Below, piece after piece: positions 1 to 6,880 of a DNA stretch of 7,221 bases (position 1 is its first letter; each line of letters begins with the position of its first letter). The stretch is from Flavobacteriales bacterium (GTDB taxonomy: Bacteria; Bacteroidota; Bacteroidia; Flavobacteriales_D; Sanyastnellaceae), in NCBI GenBank assembly GCA_947457325.1, contig CANGVU010000059.1:1-7221 (forward strand), written 5' to 3'. Below the pieces are notes generated by a model. It saw only the letters and a list, made by a program, of their open reading frames with translations. It did no database searches and was not told where the DNA came from. A program made the position numbers and the translations under genes.

Positions 1-4
1 TAAA

Positions 5-1153
5 ATGTCTTTTCCAGTTGATAAATTGCCACATGTAGGAACAACTATTTTTTCCGTCATGTCGCAGTTGGCCGCAGAACACAAGGCCATCAATTTGGGA
101 CAAGGCTTCCCAACTTTTCCGGTTGATCCTTCGTTGATTGATCTGGTCACCAAAGCCATGAAGGATGGTCACAATCAGTACGCTCCCATGCCTGGTATTC
201 CTCTTTTAAGACAACGCGTCGTGGAGAAATTAATGCGGAGAAATGGCGTGCATTATGATTGGCAAAGCGAGATTACCATAACAGCAGGCGCTTCTCAAGC
301 TCTTTTTACGGCAATCGGGTCATTGATTCAGAAGGGCGATGAAGTGGTCTTGTTTGGCCCGGCTTATGATTGTTACGCGCCAGCTATAGCATTGAATGGA
401 GGTATAGTGAAATGGGTGGATTTGCATTATCCTGATTTTTCTTTGGACCAGACAGCTCTTCAAGCTGCCATTACATCCCGCACCAAGTTGATCATTCTGA
501 ACAATCCCCACAATCCAAGTGGGAAAGTGTGGAAAAAGGAAGAGTTGGATGTAATAGCAAATGTTGTTTTAGAAAATAATCTTTTTTTAATCTCGGACGA
601 GGTATACGAGCACATTGTGTTTGATGGTCAAGTTCATTTTAGCATGATGGATTATCCTGAATTGCGAGAGCGTATGCTGTTGACATTTTCATTTGGAAAG
701 ACCTTTCATGCAACGGGCTGGAAGTTGGGATATGCTATAAGTCCTAAGGATTGGATGACGTCCTTCCGAAAGCAACATCAGTGCAATGTTTTAACTTGTA
801 ATACGGCATTTCAATATGCCATCGCTGAATACATGAGTGATGTTACATTGTATGATGCCATTTCACCCATGTACCAAGCCAAACGTGATTTGTTATTGTC
901 GCATATGCATCATCCACTATTGGAGATGATGCCAACAGCAGGGACCTATTTTCAATTGATGCGGTTTAAAGGAGATTCAAATTTGAGTGATACGCAGTTG
1001 GCTGAAGAATGGGTTGCGAATCAAGGAGTGGCTTTGATTCCAACTTCAGTTTTTTATAATGACTTTTCTGACAATAGGGTATTCAGAATCTGCTTTGCAA
1101 AGGAGAATGAAGAGCTCATTGCGGCTGCTGAAAAGTTGAAATCGTTGTATTGA
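5..1153 (+). CDS. PLP-dependent class I/II aminotransferase, methionine/kynurenine aminotransferase (YbdL-like) group
   Basis: This 382-residue cytoplasmic enzyme has the length and motif order of fold-type I aminotransferases. TAGASQAL at residues 93-100 is the cofactor-phosphate loop. NNPHNPSG at 166-173 carries the Asn that contacts the PLP ring. SDEVYEH at 197-203 supplies the Asp paired with the pyridine nitrogen and the Tyr. SFGKTFHATGWKLGY at 229-243 holds the Schiff-base Lys232, and Arg361 in FRICFAK is the expected carboxylate-binding Arg. The N-terminal INLGQGFPTFP and the HATGWK stretch are typical of the methionine/kynurenine/glutamine aminotransferase branch, where YbdL prefers methionine. 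The exact substrate is inferred. The ATG at 5 fits the usual N-terminus, but only four bases lie upstream, so its promoter cannot be seen. It ends in a tandem TGA-TAA stop. A promoter in the following gap makes it likely to be transcribed separately from the suf genes. Confidence 0.93.
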   Translation: MSFPVDKLPHVGTTIFSVMSQLAAEHKAINLGQGFPTFPVDPSLIDLVTKAMKDGHNQYAPMPGIPLLRQRVVEKLMRRNGVHYDWQSEITITAGASQALFTAIGSLIQKGDEVVLFGPAYDCYAPAIALNGGIVKWVDLHYPDFSLDQTALQAAITSRTKLIILNNPHNPSGKVWKKEELDVIANVVLENNLFLISDEVYEHIVFDGQVHFSMMDYPELRERMLLTFSFGKTFHATGWKLGYAISPKDWMTSFRKQHQCNVLTCNTAFQYAIAEYMSDVTLYDAISPMYQAKRDLLLSHMHHPLLEMMPTAGTYFQLMRFKGDSNLSDTQLAEEWVANQGVALIPTSVFYNDFSDNRVFRICFAKENEELIAAAEKLKSLY

Positions 1154-1171
1154 TAATTTGATTTTTTATTT

Positions 1172-1201
1172 TTTGTCAATCGCTAGAAAGGTGTATTTTT
1201 G
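1172..1201 (+). promoter_or_regulatory. Bacteroidota-type promoter for the suf operon
   Basis: TTTG at 1172-1175 matches the -33 element, and TATTTTTG at 1194-1201 is a full match to the TAnnTTTG -7 element used by the Bacteroidota primary sigma factor. The spacer is 18 nt, within the range seen for this promoter class. Transcription would start around 1206-1210, giving a leader of about 35 nt before the sufA start codon. It lies in the only sizeable gap before the operon. It is a sequence match only; no start site has been measured. Confidence 0.72.
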
Positions 1202-1203
1202 CA

Positions 1204-1236
1204 CTAAATAAGCTATTTAGAAAAATTCTAAATAAG
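1204..1236. promoter_or_regulatory. Nested repeat cluster, probable operator of the suf operon
   Basis: Three related 7-mers alternate in orientation: CTAAATA at 1204-1210, TATTTAG at 1214-1220 and CTAAATA at 1228-1234. The last two extend to a perfect 9-3-9 inverted repeat, TATTTAGAA (1214-1222) against TTCTAAATA (1226-1234). The first two make a 7-3-7 inverted repeat, and CTAAATAAG recurs as a direct repeat at 1204-1212 and 1228-1236. The core at 1217-1231 agrees at 11 of 14 specified positions with the Bacillus PerR box TTATAATnATTATAA. It overlaps the predicted transcription start, a usual place for a repressor. Binding by a Fur-family or other regulator is inferred. An RNA hairpin from the same bases is possible but would be weak, since each arm is almost all A and T. 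Confidence 0.55.
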
Positions 1237-1238
1237 AA

Positions 1239-1247
1239 ATGACATGA
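1239..1247 (+). other. Two-codon ORF (ATG ACA TGA) overlapping the sufA start
   Basis: An ATG at 1239 is followed by one threonine codon and a TGA whose first bases are shared with the sufA ATG at 1244, an ATGA overlap. If ribosomes start here they would stop exactly on the sufA start and could re-initiate. It may be chance in AT-rich DNA, and nothing in the sequence proves that it is translated. Confidence 0.2.
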
Positions 1248-1570
1248 TTAAAGTATCAGAAAGTGCAAAAATGCAAGTGGCCAAATTAATGGCTGATGAG
1301 AACCATCCTGCGAATTCATTTGTAAGAGTGGGGGTAGAAGGTGGTGGTTGCAGTGGTTTGATGTATCAATTAAAATTTGATCATGAAATGCAGGAAGGTG
1401 ATCAGGTTTTTGAAGACAACGGAGTGAAGGTTGTGGTGGATCGTAAGAGTTTTCTTTATTTGATTGGAACTGAGTTGGAGTACACCGGAGGTTTGAACGG
1501 TAAAGGTTTTGTTTTTAATAACCCCAATGCCTCTAGAACCTGTGGTTGCGGAGAAAGTTTTTCAATTTAA
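1244..1570 (+). CDS. sufA: A-type Fe-S cluster carrier SufA/IscA (HesB family)
   Basis: This 108-residue protein belongs to the HesB/IscA/SufA family of carriers that bind an iron-sulfur cluster, usually between two subunits, and pass it to apoproteins. The three family cysteines are present: Cys36 in GGGCSG, and Cys100 and Cys102 in the C-terminal TCGCG motif. FVRVGVEGGGCSGLMY and the GFVFNNPNA stretch before the last cysteines are characteristic. The length is normal and there is no extension. It is the first gene after the promoter and is followed by sufB after 3 nt, so it is read as SufA by context, since the sequence alone does not separate SufA from IscA or ErpA. The ATG at 1244 begins the family's usual I-x-V-S/T-x-x-A start. 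Upstream Shine-Dalgarno complementarity is weak, as is common in this phylum. Confidence 0.93.
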   Translation: MIKVSESAKMQVAKLMADENHPANSFVRVGVEGGGCSGLMYQLKFDHEMQEGDQVFEDNGVKVVVDRKSFLYLIGTELEYTGGLNGKGFVFNNPNASRTCGCGESFSI

Positions 1571-1573
1571 GCC

Positions 1574-3007
1574 ATGGAAATATTAGATGAAATAACAGGA
1601 AAAGATTACGAGTTTGGTTTTACAACCAACATCGAATCTGAGAAAATTCCAGCAGGGCTGAATGAGGAAATCATCAGGGTGATTTCTGCCAAAAAAAATG
1701 AGCCATCCTGGTTGTTGGATTGGAGATTGGAAGCTTTTAAAATTTGGCAAGGAATGAATGAGCCTGAGTGGGCTCATGTTCATTATACCAAACCGGACTT
1801 TCAGGCCATATCTTATTACTCTGCACCCAAGTCTAAACCCAAGTACAATAGCCTAGATGAGATAGATCCTGAAATGCGCAAGACCATGGATCGCTTGGGC
1901 ATTTCCATGGATGAACAAAAGCGTTTGAATGGAATAGCGGTGGATTTTGTCATGGACAGTGTTTCTGTTGCAACATCATTCAAAGAGAAGTTGGCAGAGT
2001 TGGGCATTATCTTTTGCTCCATATCGGAAGCGGTTCAAGAACATGGAGATTTGGTTAGAAAATATTTGGGAACAGTAGTTCCAAGAACAGATAATTTTTA
2101 TGCAGCTTTAAATTCTGCGGTCTTCACAGATGGTTCCTTTTGTTATATTCCAAAGGGAGTAAGATGCCCCATGGAATTATCTACATATTTCCGAATCAAT
2201 GAAGCGGGAACTGGTCAGTTTGAAAGGACTTTGTTGATAGCGGATGAGGAGAGTTATGTGAGTTATTTGGAAGGTTGTACTGCACCACAACGCGACGAGA
2301 ATCAATTGCACGCAGCAGTAGTGGAATTGGTAGCCATGGAAAAGGCAGAGATCAAATACAGTACAGTTCAGAATTGGTATCCTGGAGATAAAGACGGAAA
2401 TGGAGGAGTGTTCAATTTTGTTACCAAAAGAGGGCTTTGCGATGGGTACAAATCAAAAATTTCTTGGACACAAGTAGAGACAGGTTCAGCGGTGACATGG
2501 AAGTATCCCAGTTGTATTTTAAAAGGTGACTATAGTGTTGGTGAATTTTATTCAGTTGCTGTAACCAACCATTTTCAGCAAGCGGATACAGGAACCAAAA
2601 TGATTCACATAGGCAGAAATACCCATAGCACAATCATTTCAAAAGGAATTAGCGCTGGCCATAGCAACAACAGTTATCGCGGATTGGTGCAAATCAATTC
2701 CAGTGCGAAAAATGCTAGAAATTTTTCGCAATGTGATTCTTTGTTGATGACGGATACCAGTGGAGCGCATACATTCCCTTACATTGAAGTAAATAATTCT
2801 TCAGCTCAAGTGGAGCATGAAGCCACTACTTCCAAGATAGGTGAAGATCAAATTTTTTATTGTTTGCAACGTGGCTTGGATGAAGAACAAGCAATCAGCA
2901 TGATTGTGAATGGATACGCAAAAGAAGTATTGAATAAACTTCCAATGGAGTTTGCAGTAGAAGCACAGAAACTATTGGCCATCTCTTTAGAGGGAAGTGT
3001 AGGATAA
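1574..3007 (+). CDS. sufB: Fe-S cluster assembly scaffold subunit SufB
   Basis: SufB is the scaffold subunit of the cytoplasmic SufBC2D complex, where a nascent Fe-S cluster is built from SufS/SufE-derived sulfur. The protein has 477 residues, close to the usual 465-495. The C-terminal two thirds carries the SufB/SufD beta-helix core. Residues matching functional sites of Escherichia coli SufB are present: Cys235 in YLEGCTAP (Cys254 there), Cys387 in NFSQCDSLL (Cys405) and Glu416 in [14 protein letters not shown] (Glu434). FYCLQRGL at 428-435 and the following helices form the usual SufC-contacting end. There is no intein, although SufB is a frequent intein host. It starts 3 nt after sufA, which suggests cotranscription and possibly coupled translation. 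Residue equivalences were made by motif position, not by a computed alignment. Confidence 0.97.
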   Translation: MEILDEITGKDYEFGFTTNIESEKIPAGLNEEIIRVISAKKNEPSWLLDWRLEAFKIWQGMNEPEWAHVHYTKPDFQAISYYSAPKSKPKYNSLDEIDPEMRKTMDRLGISMDEQKRLNGIAVDFVMDSVSVATSFKEKLAELGIIFCSISEAVQEHGDLVRKYLGTVVPRTDNFYAALNSAVFTDGSFCYIPKGVRCPMELSTYFRINEAGTGQFERTLLIADEESYVSYLEGCTAPQRDENQLHAAVVELVAMEKAEIKYSTVQNWYPGDKDGNGGVFNFVTKRGLCDGYKSKISWTQVETGSAVTWKYPSCILKGDYSVGEFYSVAVTNHFQQADTGTKMIHIGRNTHSTIISKGISAGHSNNSYRGLVQINSSAKNARNFSQCDSLLMTDTSGAHTFPYIEVNNSSAQVEHEATTSKIGEDQIFYCLQRGLDEEQAISMIVNGYAKEVLNKLPMEFAVEAQKLLAISLEGSVG

Positions 3008-3018
3008 AAAAAGACGTT

Positions 3019-3768
3019 ATGATTGAAATCAAAGACTTAAAAGCTTCCATTGGGGAGAAAGAAATTTTAAAAGGTTTGAACTTGGTTGTCAAGCCAGGTG
3101 AAATACATGCCATCATGGGACCCAATGGTTCAGGTAAATCTACTTTGGCTTCCGTTTTGGCAGGTCGCGAAGATTATGAAGTGACAGGCGGAGAGGTTGT
3201 CTTTAATGGCAAGAATTTATTGGAAATGGCTCCAGAAGAAAGAGCGCGTGAAGGACTTTTTTTGGCCTTCCAATATCCCGTTGAGATACCAGGGGTTTCC
3301 AATATGAACTTTCTAAAAGCAGCTGTTGGTGAGGTGAGAAAGCACAGAGGGGAGGAGGCATTGTCTGCAAAAGATTTTTTGGCATTGGTCAAAGAGAAAT
3401 CAGCACTGGTTGAATTGGATGGTCAGTTGGCACACAGGGCGGTGAATGAAGGATTCAGTGGTGGAGAGAAAAAGAGAAACGAAGTTTTTCAAATGGCGAT
3501 GTTGGAGCCTAAGTTGGCCATATTAGATGAAACAGATTCTGGGTTGGACATTGATGCATTGCGCATTGTTGCGCAAGGTGTAAATGCCATGCGTTCACCT
3601 GAGCGCTCTTTTATTGTCATTACACACTATCAGCGCTTGTTGGATTATATCGTTCCTGATGTTGTCCACGTTTTATACAAAGGACGTATCGTGAAAACTG
3701 GAACCAAGGAATTGGCTTTGGAGTTGGAGGAGAAAGGTTATGATTGGATCAAAGAAACCGTTGCGTAA
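3019..3768 (+). CDS. sufC: Fe-S cluster assembly ATPase SufC
   Basis: SufC is the ABC-type ATPase that binds SufB and SufD; its dimerisation on ATP binding reshapes the scaffold during cluster assembly. It is soluble, with no membrane segment. All ABC motifs are in order in the 249 residues: Walker [10 protein letters not shown] at 34-42, Q-loop Gln85 in FQYP, signature [10 protein letters not shown] at 146-155, Walker B LAILDE ending at Glu171, D-loop SGLD at 174-177 and switch His203 in [13 protein letters not shown] after the signature and LDETDSGLD are hallmarks of SufC as against transport ATPases. The gene follows sufB after 11 nt, the widest gap in the operon, and an A-rich stretch fills that gap. 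Its TAA stop overlaps the sufD ATG by one base. Confidence 0.97.
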   Translation: MIEIKDLKASIGEKEILKGLNLVVKPGEIHAIMGPNGSGKSTLASVLAGREDYEVTGGEVVFNGKNLLEMAPEERAREGLFLAFQYPVEIPGVSNMNFLKAAVGEVRKHRGEEALSAKDFLALVKEKSALVELDGQLAHRAVNEGFSGGEKKRNEVFQMAMLEPKLAILDETDSGLDIDALRIVAQGVNAMRSPERSFIVITHYQRLLDYIVPDVVHVLYKGRIVKTGTKELALELEEKGYDWIKETVA

Positions 3769-4913
3769 TGGAACGAGTGTTGAATCATTCTATTCAAAAG
3801 TGGTTGGATGCCACGTTGGCTTTTGATACAATCAGGCATCAAAATCATGATGCTGTTTTAGCGTCAATGGAATCTTTGGAATTTCCGCACTCTAAAATGG
3901 AGGACTGGAAATATACCAGAACCCAGAAACTGAATCAAGGACAATGGGTTTTGCAAAGATCTGAGGTCATCTCTGACCCTGAATTTCAAGCGGTGTCATC
4001 TGTTCAAACGCAAATGCGTTCAGGTTTTTTTGGTTGTCTTAATCAAGTTGCGCCAACTGAGGCTTTTTCATTGGACATCGCGCCAAATGAAAGCTTTGAC
4101 GAGCCATTTCATTTTGTTATTAAAAGCAATGAGGATTGGGCATGGACGCAGCCTTCCTTTGAGTTAACGTTGGGTGAGCATGCATGCGCCAAAGTTGTTT
4201 TGCATTTTATTGGAAAACACAATGGTTTTTGTAACGCGCTGTTGGATGTCACCATGATGGAGGGCAGTCATTTGGATTTGGATATTATTCAGGACAATGA
4301 TGATTCCTTTTTTCAAATATTGGACATCAGAGTAGATGAGGCGAGCAAATCGCATTGTAATGTTCTAACCCATACATTGAATGGAGGGTGGACAAGAAAC
4401 AACTTGTGGATGAGTTTGAATGGTGAGCATGCCCATGCAGCACTTTCAGGATTTTACCTGCCTCAAGATGGTCAATTGGTGGATAACCATACAGTGGTGG
4501 ATCATCGTGTTCCAAATTGTACATCCAATGAATTGTACAAAGGGGTATTGTATGACAAGTCAAAAGGAGTGTTCAATGGAAAGGTTTTTGTGAGGAAGGA
4601 TGCGCAGAAGACAGAGGCATATCAGAGCAATAAGAATATCATGATGAGCGATGATGCAACAATGGACTCTAAGCCTGAGTTGGAGATTTATGCTGATGAT
4701 GTCCGATGCAGCCATGGTTCAACAACAGGTCAATTTGATGAAGAAGCTTTGTTCTATTTAAGAGCAAGAGGATTAAGTGCGCTGGGGGCAAAACAATTGT
4801 TGGTTTCAGCCTATGTGAATGAGGTGATTAATCGTTCCAATAATGCTGAAGTGGTGACTTTTGTGAAGCAAGAGTTGTCTGCAAGAGGCCGTATCATTGC
4901 TGATGAAGTATGA
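3768..4913 (+). CDS. sufD: Fe-S cluster assembly scaffold subunit SufD
   Basis: SufD is the SufB paralogue that completes SufBC2D and supports iron entry. The ATG at 3768 is chosen because it overlaps the sufC stop as TAATG and gives a 381-residue protein; the longer reading would need a TTG at 3744 inside sufC. EDWKYT at 45-50 is the conserved N-terminal motif. GVLYDKSKGVFNGKVFVR at 259-276, the adjoining KTEAYQSNKN and DDVRCSHGSTTGQ at 310-322 are the beta-helix signatures. His316 corresponds by motif to Escherichia coli SufD His360, a proposed metal ligand at the SufB-SufD interface. YLRARGL at 330-336 parallels the CLQRGL segment of SufB. The protein is shorter than E. coli SufD (423 residues), mostly in the variable N-terminal half. 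It ends in an ATGA overlap with sufS. Confidence 0.95.
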   Translation: MERVLNHSIQKWLDATLAFDTIRHQNHDAVLASMESLEFPHSKMEDWKYTRTQKLNQGQWVLQRSEVISDPEFQAVSSVQTQMRSGFFGCLNQVAPTEAFSLDIAPNESFDEPFHFVIKSNEDWAWTQPSFELTLGEHACAKVVLHFIGKHNGFCNALLDVTMMEGSHLDLDIIQDNDDSFFQILDIRVDEASKSHCNVLTHTLNGGWTRNNLWMSLNGEHAHAALSGFYLPQDGQLVDNHTVVDHRVPNCTSNELYKGVLYDKSKGVFNGKVFVRKDAQKTEAYQSNKNIMMSDDATMDSKPELEIYADDVRCSHGSTTGQFDEEALFYLRARGLSALGAKQLLVSAYVNEVINRSNNAEVVTFVKQELSARGRIIADEV

Positions 4914-6133
4914 GCGTCGGTTCTGACATAGCGGATATCCGAAAAGAGTTTACTATACTGCATCAGCGTGTGAGGGGAAATGACTTGGTATATTTTGATA
5001 ACGCGGCCACTACTCAAAAGCCTGATGTAGTCATTAGCAGTATCGTTGAGTACTATCAGCAGTACAATTCCAATGTGCATCGCGGAGCGCATTATATGGC
5101 CAACTTGGCCACGGGAAGAATGGAAGAAGCCAGACAGACCATTCAATCCTTTGTCAACGCTGTTGCAACAGAGGAAATAATATTTACACAAGGGACTACT
5201 GATGGAATCAATTTGGTTGCTCAAGCATGGGGAAACGTCTTTTTAAATGAAGGAGACGAAATTCTAATAGCGGCATCGGAGCATCATGCCAATATAGTTC
5301 CATGGCAGTTGTTGTGTCAAAGAACAAAAGCAGTACTGAGGATAATCCCTCTCAATGAAGATTGTTCTTGGGTTGAGGACTATGGGAGTTTGTTGACCAA
5401 TAAAACAAAGTTAGTAGCAGTGGGATGGGTTAGCAATGCCACAGGTGTGGTTCACCCTGTGAAGGAGATGATACAAAAAGCGCATGCTGTAGGAGCTAAA
5501 GTATTGATTGATGCAGCTCAGGCTGTGAGTCATTTTCCAATTGATGTTCAAGATCTGAATTGCGATTGGTTGGTGTTTTCTGGGCACAAGATTTTTGGTC
5601 CGACAGGAATAGGTGTGTTGTATGGAAAGTCAGCGTTGTTGAATGCCATGGATGTTTATCGCGCAGGCGGCGAGATGATTGACAAGGTTAGTTTTTCTGG
5701 AACTACGTTTAATCAATTGCCTTTTAAATTTGAAGCGGGAACACCCCACATTGAGGGAATCATTGCAATGGCTGAAGGGATAAGGTGGTGGAACAATCTG
5801 GGATGGGACTTAATCAATCAAATTGAGAAGAGCCAGCAACAATGGATGTCTGAAGTGATTTTGAATTTTCCCGAGATGCGCTGGATAGGTATACATCCAA
5901 ACAGGGTAGCGCTTTATTCTTTTGTACACGAAACCATTCACCCATCTGACATTGGTTCATTGCTAGATCAACAAGGCATTGCCATTAGAACAGGACATCA
6001 CTGCACTCAACCATTATGGGATTCATTGGGATTGAATGGATCAGCTCGTGCATCGTTAACGGTATACAATAGTGAAGATGAGGTAGGGGTTTTTTCTAAG
6101 GCTTTGCGTAGATCAATTAAAATGATGGTGTGA
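4910..6133 (+). CDS. sufS: Cysteine desulfurase SufS
   Basis: SufS is a PLP-dependent enzyme that turns L-cysteine into L-alanine and leaves a persulfide on its own cysteine, which is passed to SufE. The 407 residues match the usual SufS length (406 in E. coli). YFDNAATTQKP at 28-38 is the conserved start of the fold. SEHHANIVPW at 123-132 carries the PLP-stacking His. DAAQ at 201-204 provides the Asp and Gln cofactor contacts. SGHKIFGPTG at 224-233 holds the Schiff-base Lys227. RTGHHCTQP at 360-368 holds catalytic Cys365, in the short-loop context of group II desulfurases (SufS/CsdA) rather than IscS/NifS, and Arg380 in SARAS is the substrate-carboxylate Arg. The start overlaps the sufD stop by four bases (ATGA), favouring coupled translation. 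The stop overlaps the sufE ATG. Confidence 0.97.
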   Translation: MSVGSDIADIRKEFTILHQRVRGNDLVYFDNAATTQKPDVVISSIVEYYQQYNSNVHRGAHYMANLATGRMEEARQTIQSFVNAVATEEIIFTQGTTDGINLVAQAWGNVFLNEGDEILIAASEHHANIVPWQLLCQRTKAVLRIIPLNEDCSWVEDYGSLLTNKTKLVAVGWVSNATGVVHPVKEMIQKAHAVGAKVLIDAAQAVSHFPIDVQDLNCDWLVFSGHKIFGPTGIGVLYGKSALLNAMDVYRAGGEMIDKVSFSGTTFNQLPFKFEAGTPHIEGIIAMAEGIRWWNNLGWDLINQIEKSQQQWMSEVILNFPEMRWIGIHPNRVALYSFVHETIHPSDIGSLLDQQGIAIRTGHHCTQPLWDSLGLNGSARASLTVYNSEDEVGVFSKALRRSIKMMV

Positions 6134-6546
6134 TGAGTATAGCATCAAAACAGCAGGAAATAGTACAGGAGTTTGCCATGTTTCCTACATGGATGGAGAA
6201 GTATGAGTACATTATTGAATTGGGAAAGGATTTGGATACAATGGAAGAATTGGCTAAAACAGAAGATCATTTGATTAAGGGCTGTCAATCCAGAGTTTGG
6301 TTAACGGCTCAAAAGAGAGAAGACGGAACATTTCATTTTGCTGCAGACAGTGACGCAATTATCACCAAGGGTATTGTGGCATTGGTTGTTCGTGTATTTG
6401 AAGGTGAAAGAGGAGAAGATATTGTTCCAGCACCATTGGATTTTTTGAAAGAAATTGGGTTAATGGAAAATTTATCGCCGTCAAGAAGCAATGGTTTGGC
6501 AGCCATGATCAAGCAAATTAAGACTTACGCGTTAATCATGCAATAA
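6133..6546 (+). CDS. sufE: Cysteine desulfuration (sulfur acceptor) protein SufE
   Basis: SufE accepts persulfide sulfur from SufS Cys365, stimulates the desulfurase and delivers sulfur to SufB. The 137-residue product has the normal family length. The N-terminal helix QQEIVQEFAMFPTWMEKYEYIIELG, here residues 7-31, is typical. HLIKGCQSRVWL at 46-57 contains the acceptor Cys51, at the same number as in E. coli SufE. The final helices include SPSRSNGLAAMIKQIK. The ATG at 6133 is preferred because it overlaps the sufS stop as TGATG; a GTG one codon earlier would add only one residue. Having SufE rather than SufU fits the lack of a zinc-dependent partner in the window. The sufT start follows after one base. 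Confidence 0.96.
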   Translation: MSIASKQQEIVQEFAMFPTWMEKYEYIIELGKDLDTMEELAKTEDHLIKGCQSRVWLTAQKREDGTFHFAADSDAIITKGIVALVVRVFEGERGEDIVPAPLDFLKEIGLMENLSPSRSNGLAAMIKQIKTYALIMQ

Positions 6547-6547
6547 G

Positions 6548-6859
6548 ATGGACAAGGAGAAAGTAACAGAGGATATCATCGCCACATTAAAAACCATTTA
6601 TGATCCAGAGATTCCAGTGGATATCTATGAATTGGGATTGATTTATGGCATTGATTTGAACGATGATGGAGAGGTTAAGATTAGCATGACTTTGACATCT
6701 CCTAGTTGTCCAGTTGCTGAGACATTGCCGCCTGAAGTGGAGTCAAAAGTGAAAGAAACCCCAGGAGTGAAAGAATGTAAAGTTGAAATAACTTGGGAAC
6801 CTTCTTGGGACAAAAGCATGATGTCAGAGGCTGCTCAATTAGAATTAGGATTTTTATAA
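6548..6859 (+). CDS. sufT: SufT-like MIP18/DUF59 Fe-S maturation factor
   Basis: This 103-residue stand-alone MIP18 (DUF59) protein belongs to the group often annotated as SUF-system Fe-S assembly protein; Staphylococcus aureus SufT is of similar size and architecture and helps mature Fe-S proteins under high demand. The family motif DPEIPVDIYELGLIY lies at residues 19-33, and the conserved Cys54 sits in TLTSPSCPVAE. The VEITWEPSWDKSMMSE stretch at 79-94 is the usual C-terminal block, and the end ELGFL is typical of bacterial members. It starts one base after the sufE stop and is the last suf gene. The symbol rests on family and context; PaaD is related but would lie in a phenylacetate cluster. 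Its molecular role is less settled than that of the other suf genes. Confidence 0.9.
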   Translation: MDKEKVTEDIIATLKTIYDPEIPVDIYELGLIYGIDLNDDGEVKISMTLTSPSCPVAETLPPEVESKVKETPGVKECKVEITWEPSWDKSMMSEAAQLELGFL

Positions 6860-6880
6860 AATCAGGCGTAAATTTTCACC

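Noticed and set aside
1160..1175. T-rich run after the aminotransferase gene, considered as an intrinsic terminator
   Set aside because: No GC-containing stem precedes it. Its end is better explained as the -33 promoter element.
1574..3007. Intein or insertion within sufB, a common intein host
   Set aside because: The frame is 477 codons with the beta-helix motifs continuous and no splicing-domain block.
3744..3767. Longer SufD reading from a TTG start inside the end of sufC, adding eight residues
   Set aside because: TTG is a rare start, and the purine-rich stretch just upstream is explained by sufC coding. The ATG at 3768 overlaps the sufC stop as TAATG, matching the style of the other junctions.
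4811..5224. Minus-strand open frame of 137 codons across the sufD-sufS junction
   Set aside because: It lies opposite two strongly supported genes, shows no recognisable motif, and has the composition expected of an antisense shadow.
6130..6132. GTG start for SufE one codon before the ATG
   Set aside because: The ATG at 6133 overlaps the sufS stop as TGATG and is the stronger start; the difference is a single residue.
6849..6863. Perfect 6-3-6 inverted repeat (GATTTT, TAT, AAAATC) spanning the sufT stop codon, considered as a terminator
   Set aside because: The stem has only one G-C pair and no T-run directly follows, so it would be too weak for an intrinsic terminator. Chance is likely in AT-rich sequence.
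6869..6877. TAAATTTTC as a -7 promoter element for the last gene
   Set aside because: It lacks the final G of TAnnTTTG, no TTTG lies at the proper distance upstream, and transcription would begin at or after the ATG.
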